DNA from: an uncultured Clostridia bacterium
Lineage (GTDB): Bacteria; Bacillota; Clostridia; Oscillospirales; Acutalibacteraceae
Length of the DNA: 6,467 bases
Assembly (NCBI GenBank): GCA_946610835.1
Contig: CAMOCU010000059.1
Span: 1-6,467 of the forward strand
Direction of reading: 5' to 3'
Shown: positions 1 through 5,957 of the stretch, in pieces
Layout: each line of letters starts with the position of its first letter
Position numbering within the stretch: position 1 is the stretch's first letter
The notes under the pieces: model-generated
The model's database searches: none
Told to the model about the DNA's origin: nothing
The model's input: the letters and a program-made list of their open reading frames with translations, nothing else
Made by a program: the position numbers and the translations under genes

Positions 1-1
1 C

Positions 2-856
2 CGCGGAAGCACCATCCCGCCCTACTGGCAGGCATTTGACAGCCTGACTGAGCCAGGCGTTGTGGCGCAGGGTTCTTTCCTGCGTATGTCGCAGAACCGC
101 CCTGACGCTGTCCAGTTCACCAACTGGCCCAAGGTTGTGGGCACGCCCTGGAACTGTCCCGTCACCGAAGGTGAAACCAACGGCGACAGCGCGGTTACCG
201 TGATCTGGGAACCGGCAGAGCTTCGCCCGGGCGAGACGAAGGATTACACCACATGGTATGGTCTGAGCGCCTTTATCCGCAATGTGGAGGATAATCTTTC
301 CGTGGGTCTGTACTGTGATTCCTATGTCCCGTTTGAAAACGGCAGCTACAACCCGAATCCGCTGACAGCTGTCGCTTATCTCGAAAATACAGGCAATACG
401 CCGCTGCGCGACGTCACGGTCACGCTCAGCGTCCCGAGAGACGGCGTGATGAACATCGGCGACGACGTCACCGCATCGTACACCTTTACACAGATCAATC
501 CCGGTCAAACGGTGCAGCCTGTATGGGATCTGCGCATCAACGGCACAAGCGAGGAAATCATTGAGCCGGTCATCCTGACTGTGCGCGCAGACGGTCTGTC
601 GACCCGCACGCTTACGCAAGACGTTACGATCGCGGCCGGCTGCACGGATTGCGGCGTGGATGAACCGTGTCCGCAGTGCCACTGCACCGGCGGCTGCCAT
701 TGCGACCATCAGAATCCGGTTTGCCCGCCCCAGCCCTCCTGCTTCCAGAAGATCTGCCAGGCCATCGGCGATTTCTTCTACCGTGTGTTCCACATGGTGC
801 ACATCAACGCGTTCCTGAAGGTTGCCTTCGGCTTTGAAATCCATATCGACTTCTGA
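2..856 (+). CDS. C-terminal part of a probable secreted/surface protein with Ig-like domain and Cys-rich tail (5' end outside window)
   Basis: The reading frame is open from the first bases, so the gene begins upstream; 284 residues are visible before the TGA at 854-856. An in-frame GTG at 62 is internal: the coding frame runs through it and no ribosome binding site precedes it. Residues ~1-95 hold a beta-rich segment with GDSAV and a LRPGETKDYTTWYGLS stretch, a pattern I associate with large exported clostridial proteins. Residues ~115-212 resemble a CARDB/DUF11-type Ig-like domain (AYLENTGNTPLRDVTVTLSV, then NPGQT and a TLTQDVTI end). Residues 214-252 contain ten cysteines (214, 217, 223, 226, 228, 232, 234, 241, 247, 252) plus histidines 227, 233 and 236. 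The last ~30 residues are rich in Phe, Ile and His. No LPXTG motif, dockerin or S-layer repeat is seen in the visible part. Export is inferred from the domain type; the signal peptide would lie outside the window. Function unknown. Confidence 0.8.
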   Translation, partial: RGSTIPPYWQAFDSLTEPGVVAQGSFLRMSQNRPDAVQFTNWPKVVGTPWNCPVTEGETNGDSAVTVIWEPAELRPGETKDYTTWYGLSAFIRNVEDNLSVGLYCDSYVPFENGSYNPNPLTAVAYLENTGNTPLRDVTVTLSVPRDGVMNIGDDVTASYTFTQINPGQTVQPVWDLRINGTSEEIIEPVILTVRADGLSTRTLTQDVTIAAGCTDCGVDEPCPQCHCTGGCHCDHQNPVCPPQPSCFQKICQAIGDFFYRVFHMVHINAFLKVAFGFEIHIDF

Positions 857-872
857 TCTCCCTGTGTTTTGC

Positions 873-903
873 GCCGCCTCCGTTTTTCGGGGGCGGCTTT
901 TTT
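873..903 (+). terminator. Intrinsic terminator of the upstream surface-protein gene
   Basis: A 10-bp GC-rich stem (873-882 with 888-897, including one T-G pair) closes a TTTTT loop and is followed at once by six T residues (898-903). It lies 16 nt after the stop codon of the upstream gene. This is a textbook Rho-independent terminator, so the ATPase gene downstream should have its own promoter in 904-1000. I could not identify that promoter with confidence. Confidence 0.93.
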
Positions 904-997
904 GCGTCTGCAAACACCCGGCCGTGAAAGCTGTCTTTCGACGCGCTGCGGAACCTTTTTGCAAGCACGGGAATAGAATGGAAAGAATATGGTCAAC

Positions 998-1002
998 GGA
1001 GG
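998..1002 (+). promoter_or_regulatory. Ribosome binding site (GGAGG) of the ATPase gene
   Basis: GGAGG lies 9 nt before the ATG at 1012 and fixes that codon as the start. Confidence 0.85.
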
Positions 1003-1011
1003 CATAAAGTT

Positions 1012-2085
1012 ATGACAGAAAATGCGGTTTTCTTTTTGGGCGCTAATGCGCCGGAGGGGTTTCATTCGCTGTTTTCGGAACTGTACGATCCGCTCGACGG
1101 CTGGCAGGCTTATATTCTGAAAGGCGGCCCGGGCACCGGTAAATCTACTTTTCTGCGCACCGTTGCGCAGGCGTGCGACGCAAAGGGCGTCGAATATGAA
1201 ACGATCCGCTGCGCATCGGATCCGCGGTCGCTGGACGCAATCCGGATCGAATCAAAAAAAATCTGTCTCGTCGACGGAACCGCGCCGCATGTGATCGAGC
1301 CGAAGTATCCGGGTGCGGTTGAAAAAACACTGGAACTGGGCGCGTTCCGTCAGGATGCGCCGCTGCGGGAAAAACGCGCGGAAATATTGCGTCTGTTTGC
1401 GGACAATGCCGCACAGCACCGCCGATGCGTGCGCTTTTTACAGGCGGCACAGTCGCTGAGCCGGGACGTGCGGCGGCTGGCCGCGGAAAGCGTCGACCGC
1501 GATAAGATTCGGCGGTACGCGTCGCGGCTGGCCTCCCGCAAATTCGGCAAACCGCGCGGCAAAGTCGGCCGCGAAACAGAGCGGTTTCTGTCCGCCGTTA
1601 CGCCGGACGGCATTTACATCCACCGTGAAACCCTGCAGGCGCTGTGCGAAGAGACGGTCGTGATCGAAGATCCGCACGGCGCGGCGGCAGCAATGCTGAC
1701 GGATGAATTGCGCCAATACGCGCTGGGCGCAGGGCTGGATGTGATCAGTTGTCCGTGCGCGCTGCATCCGGACGCAGGCGCACAGCATCTGATCGTTCCC
1801 GAAGCGCGGTTCGCGATCGTCACGCAAACGCCGTTTCAGCATTTTGAAGGCACAAGCCGAATCCGCGCTTCCCGCTTTAGCGACGCCGCCGCGTTGCGCA
1901 GCCATCGCAGCCGCATCACATTCAGCCGGCGGACAGAAAAAGAGCTGCTCGAAGAGGCGGCTTGCGCGATGCAGGATGCGTTGATGATCCACAACGCGCT
2001 CGAAGAGCAGTACAAGGCGTGCATGGATTTTGCCGCCGTGCAGCAGCTTGCCGAACAGACGGCACAGGAAATCCTGGACGCATAG
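1012..2085 (+). CDS. PRK06851-type P-loop ATPase with a degenerate second half
   Basis: A 357-residue cytoplasmic protein with no membrane segment or signal peptide. Residues 38-46 (GGPGTGKST) form an intact Walker A motif after a hydrophobic strand (AYILK). Residues 83-94 (KICLVDGTAPHV) give a Walker B-like strand ending at D88, followed by the PKYPGA segment (97-102), which I associate with the uncharacterised PRK06851 family. These proteins are made of two similar P-loop halves. Here a basic linker (about 164-190) leads to RFLSAVTPDGI (191-201), which parallels the N-terminus. The second P-loop site is replaced by VIEDPHGAAAAML (217-229), and the aspartate matching D88 is T271 (AIVTQT). 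Only the first half can therefore be expected to bind and hydrolyse ATP. It stands alone between a terminator and convergent genes. The biological role of the family is not known to me; the ATPase call rests on the motif. Confidence 0.85.
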   Translation: MTENAVFFLGANAPEGFHSLFSELYDPLDGWQAYILKGGPGTGKSTFLRTVAQACDAKGVEYETIRCASDPRSLDAIRIESKKICLVDGTAPHVIEPKYPGAVEKTLELGAFRQDAPLREKRAEILRLFADNAAQHRRCVRFLQAAQSLSRDVRRLAAESVDRDKIRRYASRLASRKFGKPRGKVGRETERFLSAVTPDGIYIHRETLQALCEETVVIEDPHGAAAAMLTDELRQYALGAGLDVISCPCALHPDAGAQHLIVPEARFAIVTQTPFQHFEGTSRIRASRFSDAAALRSHRSRITFSRRTEKELLEEAACAMQDALMIHNALEEQYKACMDFAAVQQLAEQTAQEILDA

Positions 2086-2183
2086 CCGCGCAGGAACAGC
2101 CGCACAATTCAATTGCAGAAAGCTGCTTCCTCCCCGTTTGCGAACAATGCCGCTTACCCTCTCCCCTTCTTTGCACAAACCCG

Positions 2184-2237
2184 AAAAAAGCTGCGGGCTT
2201 TGCCGTACCAATTCACAAGTACAGACAAAACCCGCAG
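2184..2237 (-). terminator. Probable intrinsic terminator of the minus-strand gene cluster
   Basis: Bases 2191-2202 and 2226-2237 form a 12-bp stem with one imperfect position, 2198/2230. That position is G-U in minus-strand RNA but a C-A mismatch in plus-strand RNA. An inner GTAC/GTAC pairing (2205-2208 with 2219-2222) can extend it. On the minus strand the stem is followed after one base by six T residues (complement of 2184-2189). It lies about 50 nt beyond the stop of the HAD gene and probably ends the whole minus-strand transcript. Confidence 0.75.
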
Positions 2238-2243
2238 ACTGTA

Positions 2244-2289
2244 GACAGCGCCGCAAAATCAAGATGCGCGGCACTGTCTTTTCGTTTTT
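2244..2289 (+). terminator. Hairpin in the convergent gap, probable terminator for the ATPase gene
   Basis: Bases 2244-2254 and 2268-2278 form an 11-bp stem around a 13-nt loop, broken on the plus strand by one C-A mismatch (2249/2273). A T-rich run follows (TTTTCGTTTTT, 2279-2289), as expected for plus-strand termination of the ATPase gene, whose stop is 158 nt upstream. In minus-strand RNA the same stem is fully paired with a G-U, but no T run follows. There it would be a 3' stem just after the HAD gene, possibly protecting the mRNA end. The rest of the gap, 2086-2183, shows only short inverted repeats and no gene. Confidence 0.6.
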
Positions 2290-2977
2290 ATGGATTTTTA
2301 ATCGAGCACAGCAGATCGGGCAGCTCGCGGATGTGGTCGATCTGCAGCTCCGGCTTGGCGATGTCCGGATAGACCCATGTTCCCGTAGTGCGCACCCAAA
2401 CAGGGATAAATCCCGCTTTGCGCGACGCATCCACATCGTTGAGCGGATTGTCGCCGACGTACAGCAGCTCCGACGGCGCTGCGCCGATCCAGCGGGCAAT
2501 GGCCAAAAACGGCTCGGGCGATGGTTTATGAACGCCGAACTCGCCGGTGATGACCACCTGATCGAAGCAATCCTCGATGCCGAGATTGCGCAGCTTCGCA
2601 CGCTGCGTTTCCCCGGAACCGTTGGTAATCAGACCCGTTTTGTATCCGCTGCCGCGCAGTTGCTCGAGCAGCGGGCGCGTGCAGTCAAACGGCACAGAGA
2701 TGCGCCGGAACATCCCCAGCAGAAACGCCGCATAGACCTCCAACGCGGGCGGCGTGCGGAACACGCCCTGCGCCGTCAGATTGTCCAGCACCGCGCCCCA
2801 GCCGAGATGTACATAATTCTTATCCGCTTCGATCCAGATCGGCGCAAAGCGATCCGCCGTCATGCCGGGTGATACGTCAAAATAGCTGCAGAAATACGGC
2901 GCAATGGCCGTCAGCGTGGCATAGCGGTCAAACAGCGTATGATCCAGATCGAAAACGACGCCGCGCACCCGGCTCAT
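2288..2977 (-). CDS. HAD-superfamily hydrolase (subfamily IA, helical cap), probable phosphatase
   Basis: A 229-residue soluble protein with the full HAD motif set. Motif I is VVFDLDHTLFD, with nucleophile D10 and acid/base D12. Motif II is LITNGS with T118, motif III is K151 in GVHKPSPEPF, and motif IV is YVGDNPLNDVDASRKAG with D176 and D181. The region between motifs I and II (about 17-105) is predicted helical, like a C1 cap. The family hydrolyses phosphate esters of small metabolites or dehalogenates acids; the order and intactness of the motifs favour a phosphatase, but the substrate cannot be read. The ATG at 2975-2977 overlaps the TGA of the upstream dehydrogenase gene (ATGA, 4 nt), which argues for translational coupling. 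An in-frame extension further upstream would run through the dehydrogenase gene and lacks HAD-like sequence, so it is rejected. This is the last gene of the cluster. Confidence 0.9.
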   Translation of the reverse strand: MSRVRGVVFDLDHTLFDRYATLTAIAPYFCSYFDVSPGMTADRFAPIWIEADKNYVHLGWGAVLDNLTAQGVFRTPPALEVYAAFLLGMFRRISVPFDCTRPLLEQLRGSGYKTGLITNGSGETQRAKLRNLGIEDCFDQVVITGEFGVHKPSPEPFLAIARWIGAAPSELLYVGDNPLNDVDASRKAGFIPVWVRTTGTWVYPDIAKPELQIDHIRELPDLLCSIKNP

Positions 2978-3996
2978 TTCAGATCCGCAAACAGGCGGAT
3001 ATTGCTCTTTTCCAGCGGCAGCTCGCCGGCCTGTTCCTTTTTGATAACCTCCACGATCCGGTCGTTGACCGGTGTGGGCACGCCGCACTTTCTGCCCCAT
3101 TCGCAAACTACGCCGTTGATGGCGTCCACCTCACAGGGCTTGCCCTTTTTGAGATCCTGCAGCATGGACGGCTCAATATCTCTGTGCTTTTTCATTGCGA
3201 TGGGGAGAATCAGCTTTGCAACAGCCTTCTTCAAACCGTTTTTATAGTAGAACAATTTGGTGATGTCCTTGCCCTGCACGGGTGCGAACGTTTCGCCGGC
3301 GGCGCGGCCGACGTCGATACATTCTTTCATGCACGCGAGCGCAATGGGCTGCACGTCCTTGTCCTCGGACACAGCGCCGAAGCAGCCGCCAACCACAGTT
3401 CCCAGGCCGGAAAACGTGGCGTTGATGAGCAGTTTTGACCAGCGCGCGCCAAGCAGATTTTCCTCGAAGTGCACGGGGCACATTTTTTCCAGCAGCTCCT
3501 TGACCCGCTGCATCTGCGCATCCGTGATCCCGTCCATACGTCCCATGTGATACGACAGGCTTTCCTTGTCGCTGGTGAGCGTACATTCGCCCGGTGCGGA
3601 CAGCGTCGCGCCCCATTCGACCGTGCAGCCCATGGTGTGTTCCTTACCCACGATTTCAGCAATTCCCGGCTCCGGGATACCGTTCTGCAGCGTGACGATC
3701 ACGCCGTCTTCGGTAAGCATGGGCTTGAGGAATGTGACGACTTCGGGATTGAAAAGCTGTTTGGTCATCAGGAAAATGACCTCGTATGTGCCCTGCATTT
3801 CATCCGGGAAAATCGCCTTGACCGGGACAGTCATTTCTACCGTGCCGATGATGTGCGCGCCCTTTTCGCGCAGCGCCTGTACATGCGCCTTGTTGCGGTT
3901 GACCAGTTCGACATCCACCCCGTTTTTCGTCATAAACGCGCCCAACACCGTCCCGAGGGAGCCTGCGCCGTAGATAGCAACTTTTCTTTCCTGCAT
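2974..3996 (-). CDS. Ketopantoate reductase (PanE/ApbA)-family NAD(P)-dependent dehydrogenase
   Basis: A 340-residue cytoplasmic protein with the two domains of 2-dehydropantoate 2-reductase. The N-terminal Rossmann fold has VAIYGAGSLGT (glycines 10, 12, 15). Residues matching known PanE functional positions are present: K79 (TK), N105 (QNG), the catalytic lysine K188 in WSKLLINA, N192, S277 in SMLQD and E289 in CEVDAING. The known reaction is NADPH-dependent reduction of ketopantoate to pantoate, but many homologues act on other 2-keto compounds. No panB, panC or panD is adjacent, so I give the family and not the gene symbol. The start is the ATG at 3994-3996, preceded by AAGGAG (4005-4010); a TTG seven codons upstream lacks such a site. 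It follows the SDR gene by 75 nt and overlaps the HAD gene by 4 nt, suggesting these two act together. Confidence 0.88.
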   Translation of the reverse strand: MQERKVAIYGAGSLGTVLGAFMTKNGVDVELVNRNKAHVQALREKGAHIIGTVEMTVPVKAIFPDEMQGTYEVIFLMTKQLFNPEVVTFLKPMLTEDGVIVTLQNGIPEPGIAEIVGKEHTMGCTVEWGATLSAPGECTLTSDKESLSYHMGRMDGITDAQMQRVKELLEKMCPVHFEENLLGARWSKLLINATFSGLGTVVGGCFGAVSEDKDVQPIALACMKECIDVGRAAGETFAPVQGKDITKLFYYKNGLKKAVAKLILPIAMKKHRDIEPSMLQDLKKGKPCEVDAINGVVCEWGRKCGVPTPVNDRIVEVIKKEQAGELPLEKSNIRLFADLK

Positions 3997-4004
3997 ACTC
4001 AAAA

Positions 4005-4010
4005 CTCCTT
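4005..4010 (-). promoter_or_regulatory. Ribosome binding site deciding the start of the PanE-family gene
   Basis: AAGGAG on the minus strand lies 8 nt before the ATG at 3996. It rules out the longer version that would begin with TTG at 4017, because the site would then fall inside the coding sequence. Confidence 0.85.
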
Positions 4011-4071
4011 GATTCAACGTTTTCTTTATACTTTGCCGCCCCGTCAGACGCGGCGAATGGCCAAAAGATCA

Positions 4072-5148
4072 TCAATCCGCATCCGGCAGCGTACCGATCC
4101 GCTCGCGCAGAATCGCCACCGTGTGCGCCAATCCCTGTGCGCCGTCGAATCTGCAGCGCCACCCCAGCGCCTGCAGCCTGCCGCTTTCGAGCGAAGAATT
4201 GCGCATGGGATTGAAACTGCGCTTTTCGGCTGCGGTGGGCGCCTGCATATCCAGCGGCACGCCGGCAGCATCACACAGCGCCTGCGCGAGCGCACGGATC
4301 GACATTGTGCACATCGGATCGGCGATGTTGTAGGCCTGCGCCGTTTCACCGCGCAGCAGAATCGTCAGCAGTGCGGCGGCACAGTCGGCACAATAGACGT
4401 AACTGCGGATCTGTGCGCCGTCACTTTTCATCACGATCGGCTCGCCGCGCGCGGCGGCATAGGCCCATGCAGAGGCAACCCGGTTGTCTGACATGCCTGC
4501 GGTGGGGCCGTAAATATGTCCGGGGCGGGCAATGACGGAATGCACGCCGTATTCCGCAGCGTAACTCGCACAAAGCGTTTCTGCAGCCCGTTTACCCACA
4601 GAATAGGAATTACGCGGATCGAGCAGGTCGACAAACCCGTACTCGTTCTCCCGGAACGGCACGTCGTCGGCTTTTTTGCCGTACACCTCGCTTGAGCTGA
4701 TGTACAGCACACGGCAATCCGGCTGCCGACGCGCGTACTCCAGCAGATCGCGTATGCCGAGAAAATTGCCGAGCATCGTTTCCACCGGTTCGCGCGCGAC
4801 CATGGCAGGGAACGCATTGTTCGCGCCGTGCAGCACATACTGCGCCGGCAGATCGAGCCGGTTGTCTGTGCGCGACGCGTCGTAGGGCACAAACCGGAAA
4901 TAGGACGCGTGCGCATATGCGCCGAACCGATCCTCCATCTCCTGCTGCCATCTTCCGGCGGCAAGGATGCCGATCGGCGCGCATTGCGGATGCGTTTCGT
5001 TATATCGGATCAAAATATCCGTCACGGCCGAACAGATCAGTCCCGCCGCACCGGTAATCAGTATATTTCTGCCTTCCATTTCGCGCAGATCCAGCCCCTC
5101 GGTAACGGCGTCGACGTCCCGGAACCACTGCGCACTGTTATAAATCAT
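4072..5148 (-). CDS. NAD-dependent epimerase/dehydratase-type extended SDR, nucleotide-sugar enzyme
   Basis: A 358-residue soluble protein of the extended short-chain dehydrogenase family. The Rossmann motif is ITGAAGLICS (31-40), where the usual third glycine is C39 (GxxGxxC). The catalytic residues are Y182 and K186 in NSYSVGKRAAE, with S152 and E154 in SSSEVYG. ARPGHIYGP (207-215) matches the substrate-binding loop of nucleotide-sugar enzymes. SSSEVYG and DPRNSYSVGKRAAETL resemble UDP-glucuronate decarboxylases (UXS/ArnA type) more than RmlB, which has a TDE motif. Oxidation at C4 of a nucleotide-linked sugar is likely; whether epimerisation, decarboxylation, dehydration or reduction follows cannot be told. 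A helical N-terminal extension of about 27 residues precedes the Rossmann strand. The start at 5146-5148 has AAGGAG 6 nt upstream; a longer in-frame extension runs into the preceding gene and is rejected. It lies 71 nt after the cytidylyltransferase gene, suggesting a shared pathway. Confidence 0.87.
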   Translation of the reverse strand: MIYNSAQWFRDVDAVTEGLDLREMEGRNILITGAAGLICSAVTDILIRYNETHPQCAPIGILAAGRWQQEMEDRFGAYAHASYFRFVPYDASRTDNRLDLPAQYVLHGANNAFPAMVAREPVETMLGNFLGIRDLLEYARRQPDCRVLYISSSEVYGKKADDVPFRENEYGFVDLLDPRNSYSVGKRAAETLCASYAAEYGVHSVIARPGHIYGPTAGMSDNRVASAWAYAAARGEPIVMKSDGAQIRSYVYCADCAAALLTILLRGETAQAYNIADPMCTMSIRALAQALCDAAGVPLDMQAPTAAEKRSFNPMRNSSLESGRLQALGWRCRFDGAQGLAHTVAILRERIGTLPDAD

Positions 5149-5154
5149 GGCCTG

Positions 5155-5160
5155 CTCCTT
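5155..5160 (-). promoter_or_regulatory. Ribosome binding site of the SDR gene
   Basis: AAGGAG on the minus strand sits 6 nt before the ATG at 5148. It follows an A/T-rich run (AAAAATTTTTTAAGGAG) that should keep the site free of structure. It decides the start against longer in-frame options. Confidence 0.85.
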
Positions 5161-5180
5161 AAAAAATTTTTGCAGACAAG

Positions 5181-5230
5181 CAAAAAGTACGGCTGAAGTT
5201 GTGCATGCCGCTCTGTGCATTATTTCAGCC
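5181..5230 (-). terminator. Hairpin overlapping the stop of the cytidylyltransferase gene, possible partial terminator or attenuator
   Basis: GGCTGAA and TTCAGCC (plus-strand bases 5191-5197 and 5224-5230) form a perfect 7-bp stem that takes in the last codons of the gene. The 26-nt loop contains a further TGCA/TGCA pairing (5202-5205 with 5216-5219). On the minus strand TTTTT follows the stem after four bases. The stem is modest and the T run is offset, so I expect only partial termination or mRNA-end processing, lowering expression of the genes downstream. It may also have no function. Confidence 0.4.
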
Positions 5231-5933
5231 ACGAGGGGCGCTCTGCGGTCAGAAGCGCTTTGAAAATGTCGATGTCCTCCACCGTGGTGAGCTTGATGTT
5301 TTTTTCGGAACCCAAAGAGAACCAGACCGGCTCCCCCATTTCCTCCATCAGCGTACAGGACGCAACGGAATTCGTAATGCCCTGCTCCAGCGCACGGCGG
5401 TGCAGATCGCAAATCTTGCCGATGGGGAAGGCCTGCGGCGTCTGTGTACGGCGCAGCTGTTCGCGCGCAGTCACACCGCAGGATACCACACCGTCCTGTG
5501 TGCGCAGCATGGCCTCGGCGCAGGGTACGCACGCCACAGCGCAGCCTTTTTCGCGCGTGACACGAATGCAGTCCGAAATAATCGCCTCGGAAACCATCGG
5601 GCGGATTGCGTCGTGAATCAAAACAATGTCTGTGTCGTCAAAATCCTCGCGCAGCGCATTCACGCCGTTGCGGATGGAATCCTGCCCGTTTTTGCCGCCG
5701 GGAATGATCCGGCAGAGCTTCGTGATGGAAAACTGCGCGGCATAAGCCTGCAGAAAGCTCTCCCACCCTGCCACACAAACCACGGCGATCGCATCAATCA
5801 TCGGGTGCGACTGAAACGCCTGCATGGTGTATACGATCACAGGGCGGTCGTTGACTGTCAAAAATTGCTTGGGAATGCTCTGTCCCATTCGATTGCCGAC
5901 GCCTCCGGCGATCAGCAACGCGATATTTGCCAT
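5220..5933 (-). CDS. IspD/TarI-family cytidylyltransferase (CTP-dependent sugar- or polyol-phosphate activation)
   Basis: A 237-residue cytoplasmic enzyme with the full CTP-binding signature AGGVGNRMGQSIPKQF (9-24; R15 and K22 match the catalytic Arg and Lys of IspD). Others are HDAIRP (107-112; D108, R111), QTPQAF (164-169) and NIKLTTVED (212-220; K214). The family joins CTP to a phosphorylated alcohol with release of pyrophosphate. Known members make CDP-methylerythritol (IspD) or CDP-ribitol (TarI). Where IspD usually reads TD(D/E)A, this protein has TNSVAS (187-192), and no other isoprenoid gene (for example ispF) is next to it, whereas a nucleotide-sugar SDR is. I therefore favour a TarI-like role with a sugar-alcohol phosphate; IspD proper remains possible. 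The ATG at 5931-5933 has AAGGAG 11 nt upstream. The gene starts 24 nt after the symporter gene. Confidence 0.88.
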   Translation of the reverse strand: MANIALLIAGGVGNRMGQSIPKQFLTVNDRPVIVYTMQAFQSHPMIDAIAVVCVAGWESFLQAYAAQFSITKLCRIIPGGKNGQDSIRNGVNALREDFDDTDIVLIHDAIRPMVSEAIISDCIRVTREKGCAVACVPCAEAMLRTQDGVVSCGVTAREQLRRTQTPQAFPIGKICDLHRRALEQGITNSVASCTLMEEMGEPVWFSLGSEKNIKLTTVEDIDIFKALLTAERPSWLK

Positions 5934-5944
5934 AATGAATGATG

Positions 5945-5950
5945 CTCCTT
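5945..5950 (-). promoter_or_regulatory. Ribosome binding site of the cytidylyltransferase gene
   Basis: AAGGAG on the minus strand lies 11 nt before the ATG at 5933, slightly long spacing. It begins only 7 nt after the stop of the symporter gene, so there is no room for a terminator or separate promoter between the two genes. Confidence 0.75.
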
Positions 5951-5957
5951 TTGTGTG

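Noticed and set aside
62..64. In-frame GTG as a start codon for the first gene
   Set aside because: The frame is open to the window edge with matching domain sequence upstream and there is no ribosome binding site before it.
935..990. Possible promoter for the ATPase gene (TTGCAA at 959-964; TAGAAT at 974-979; GAATAT at 985-990)
   Set aside because: A promoter is expected here, but none of the box pairs has both good sequence and 16-18 nt spacing, so I cannot place it.
1438..2601. 387-codon minus-strand open frame across the ATPase, the gap and part of the HAD gene
   Set aside because: It runs through both hairpins and antisense to a gene with a clear P-loop; composition is Arg/Ser/Cys-rich.
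2030..2872. Long plus-strand open frame antisense to the HAD gene
   Set aside because: It is Arg/Gln-rich, matches no family I recognise, and covers a minus-strand gene with intact HAD motifs; typical of GC-rich antisense shadows.
2978..3106. N-terminal extension of the HAD protein by 43 residues
   Set aside because: The extension lies within the reductase coding sequence in another frame; HAD proteins begin just before the DxD motif, and the ATGA overlap gives a natural start.
3997..4017. TTG start of the reductase seven codons upstream
   Set aside because: The AAGGAG at 4005-4010 would then be inside the gene; the ATG at 3996 has correct spacing and fits the family N-terminus.
4025..4054. 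GCCGC/GCGGC inverted repeat and TATAAA-like box between the SDR and reductase genes
   Set aside because: The stem is only 5 bp with no T run on the transcribed side, and no -35 box at suitable distance from the TATAAA is seen.
3469..4491. 340-codon plus-strand open frame antisense to the reductase and SDR genes
   Set aside because: It crosses two genes with intact catalytic motifs and the gap between them, and has low-complexity composition and no ribosome binding site of note.
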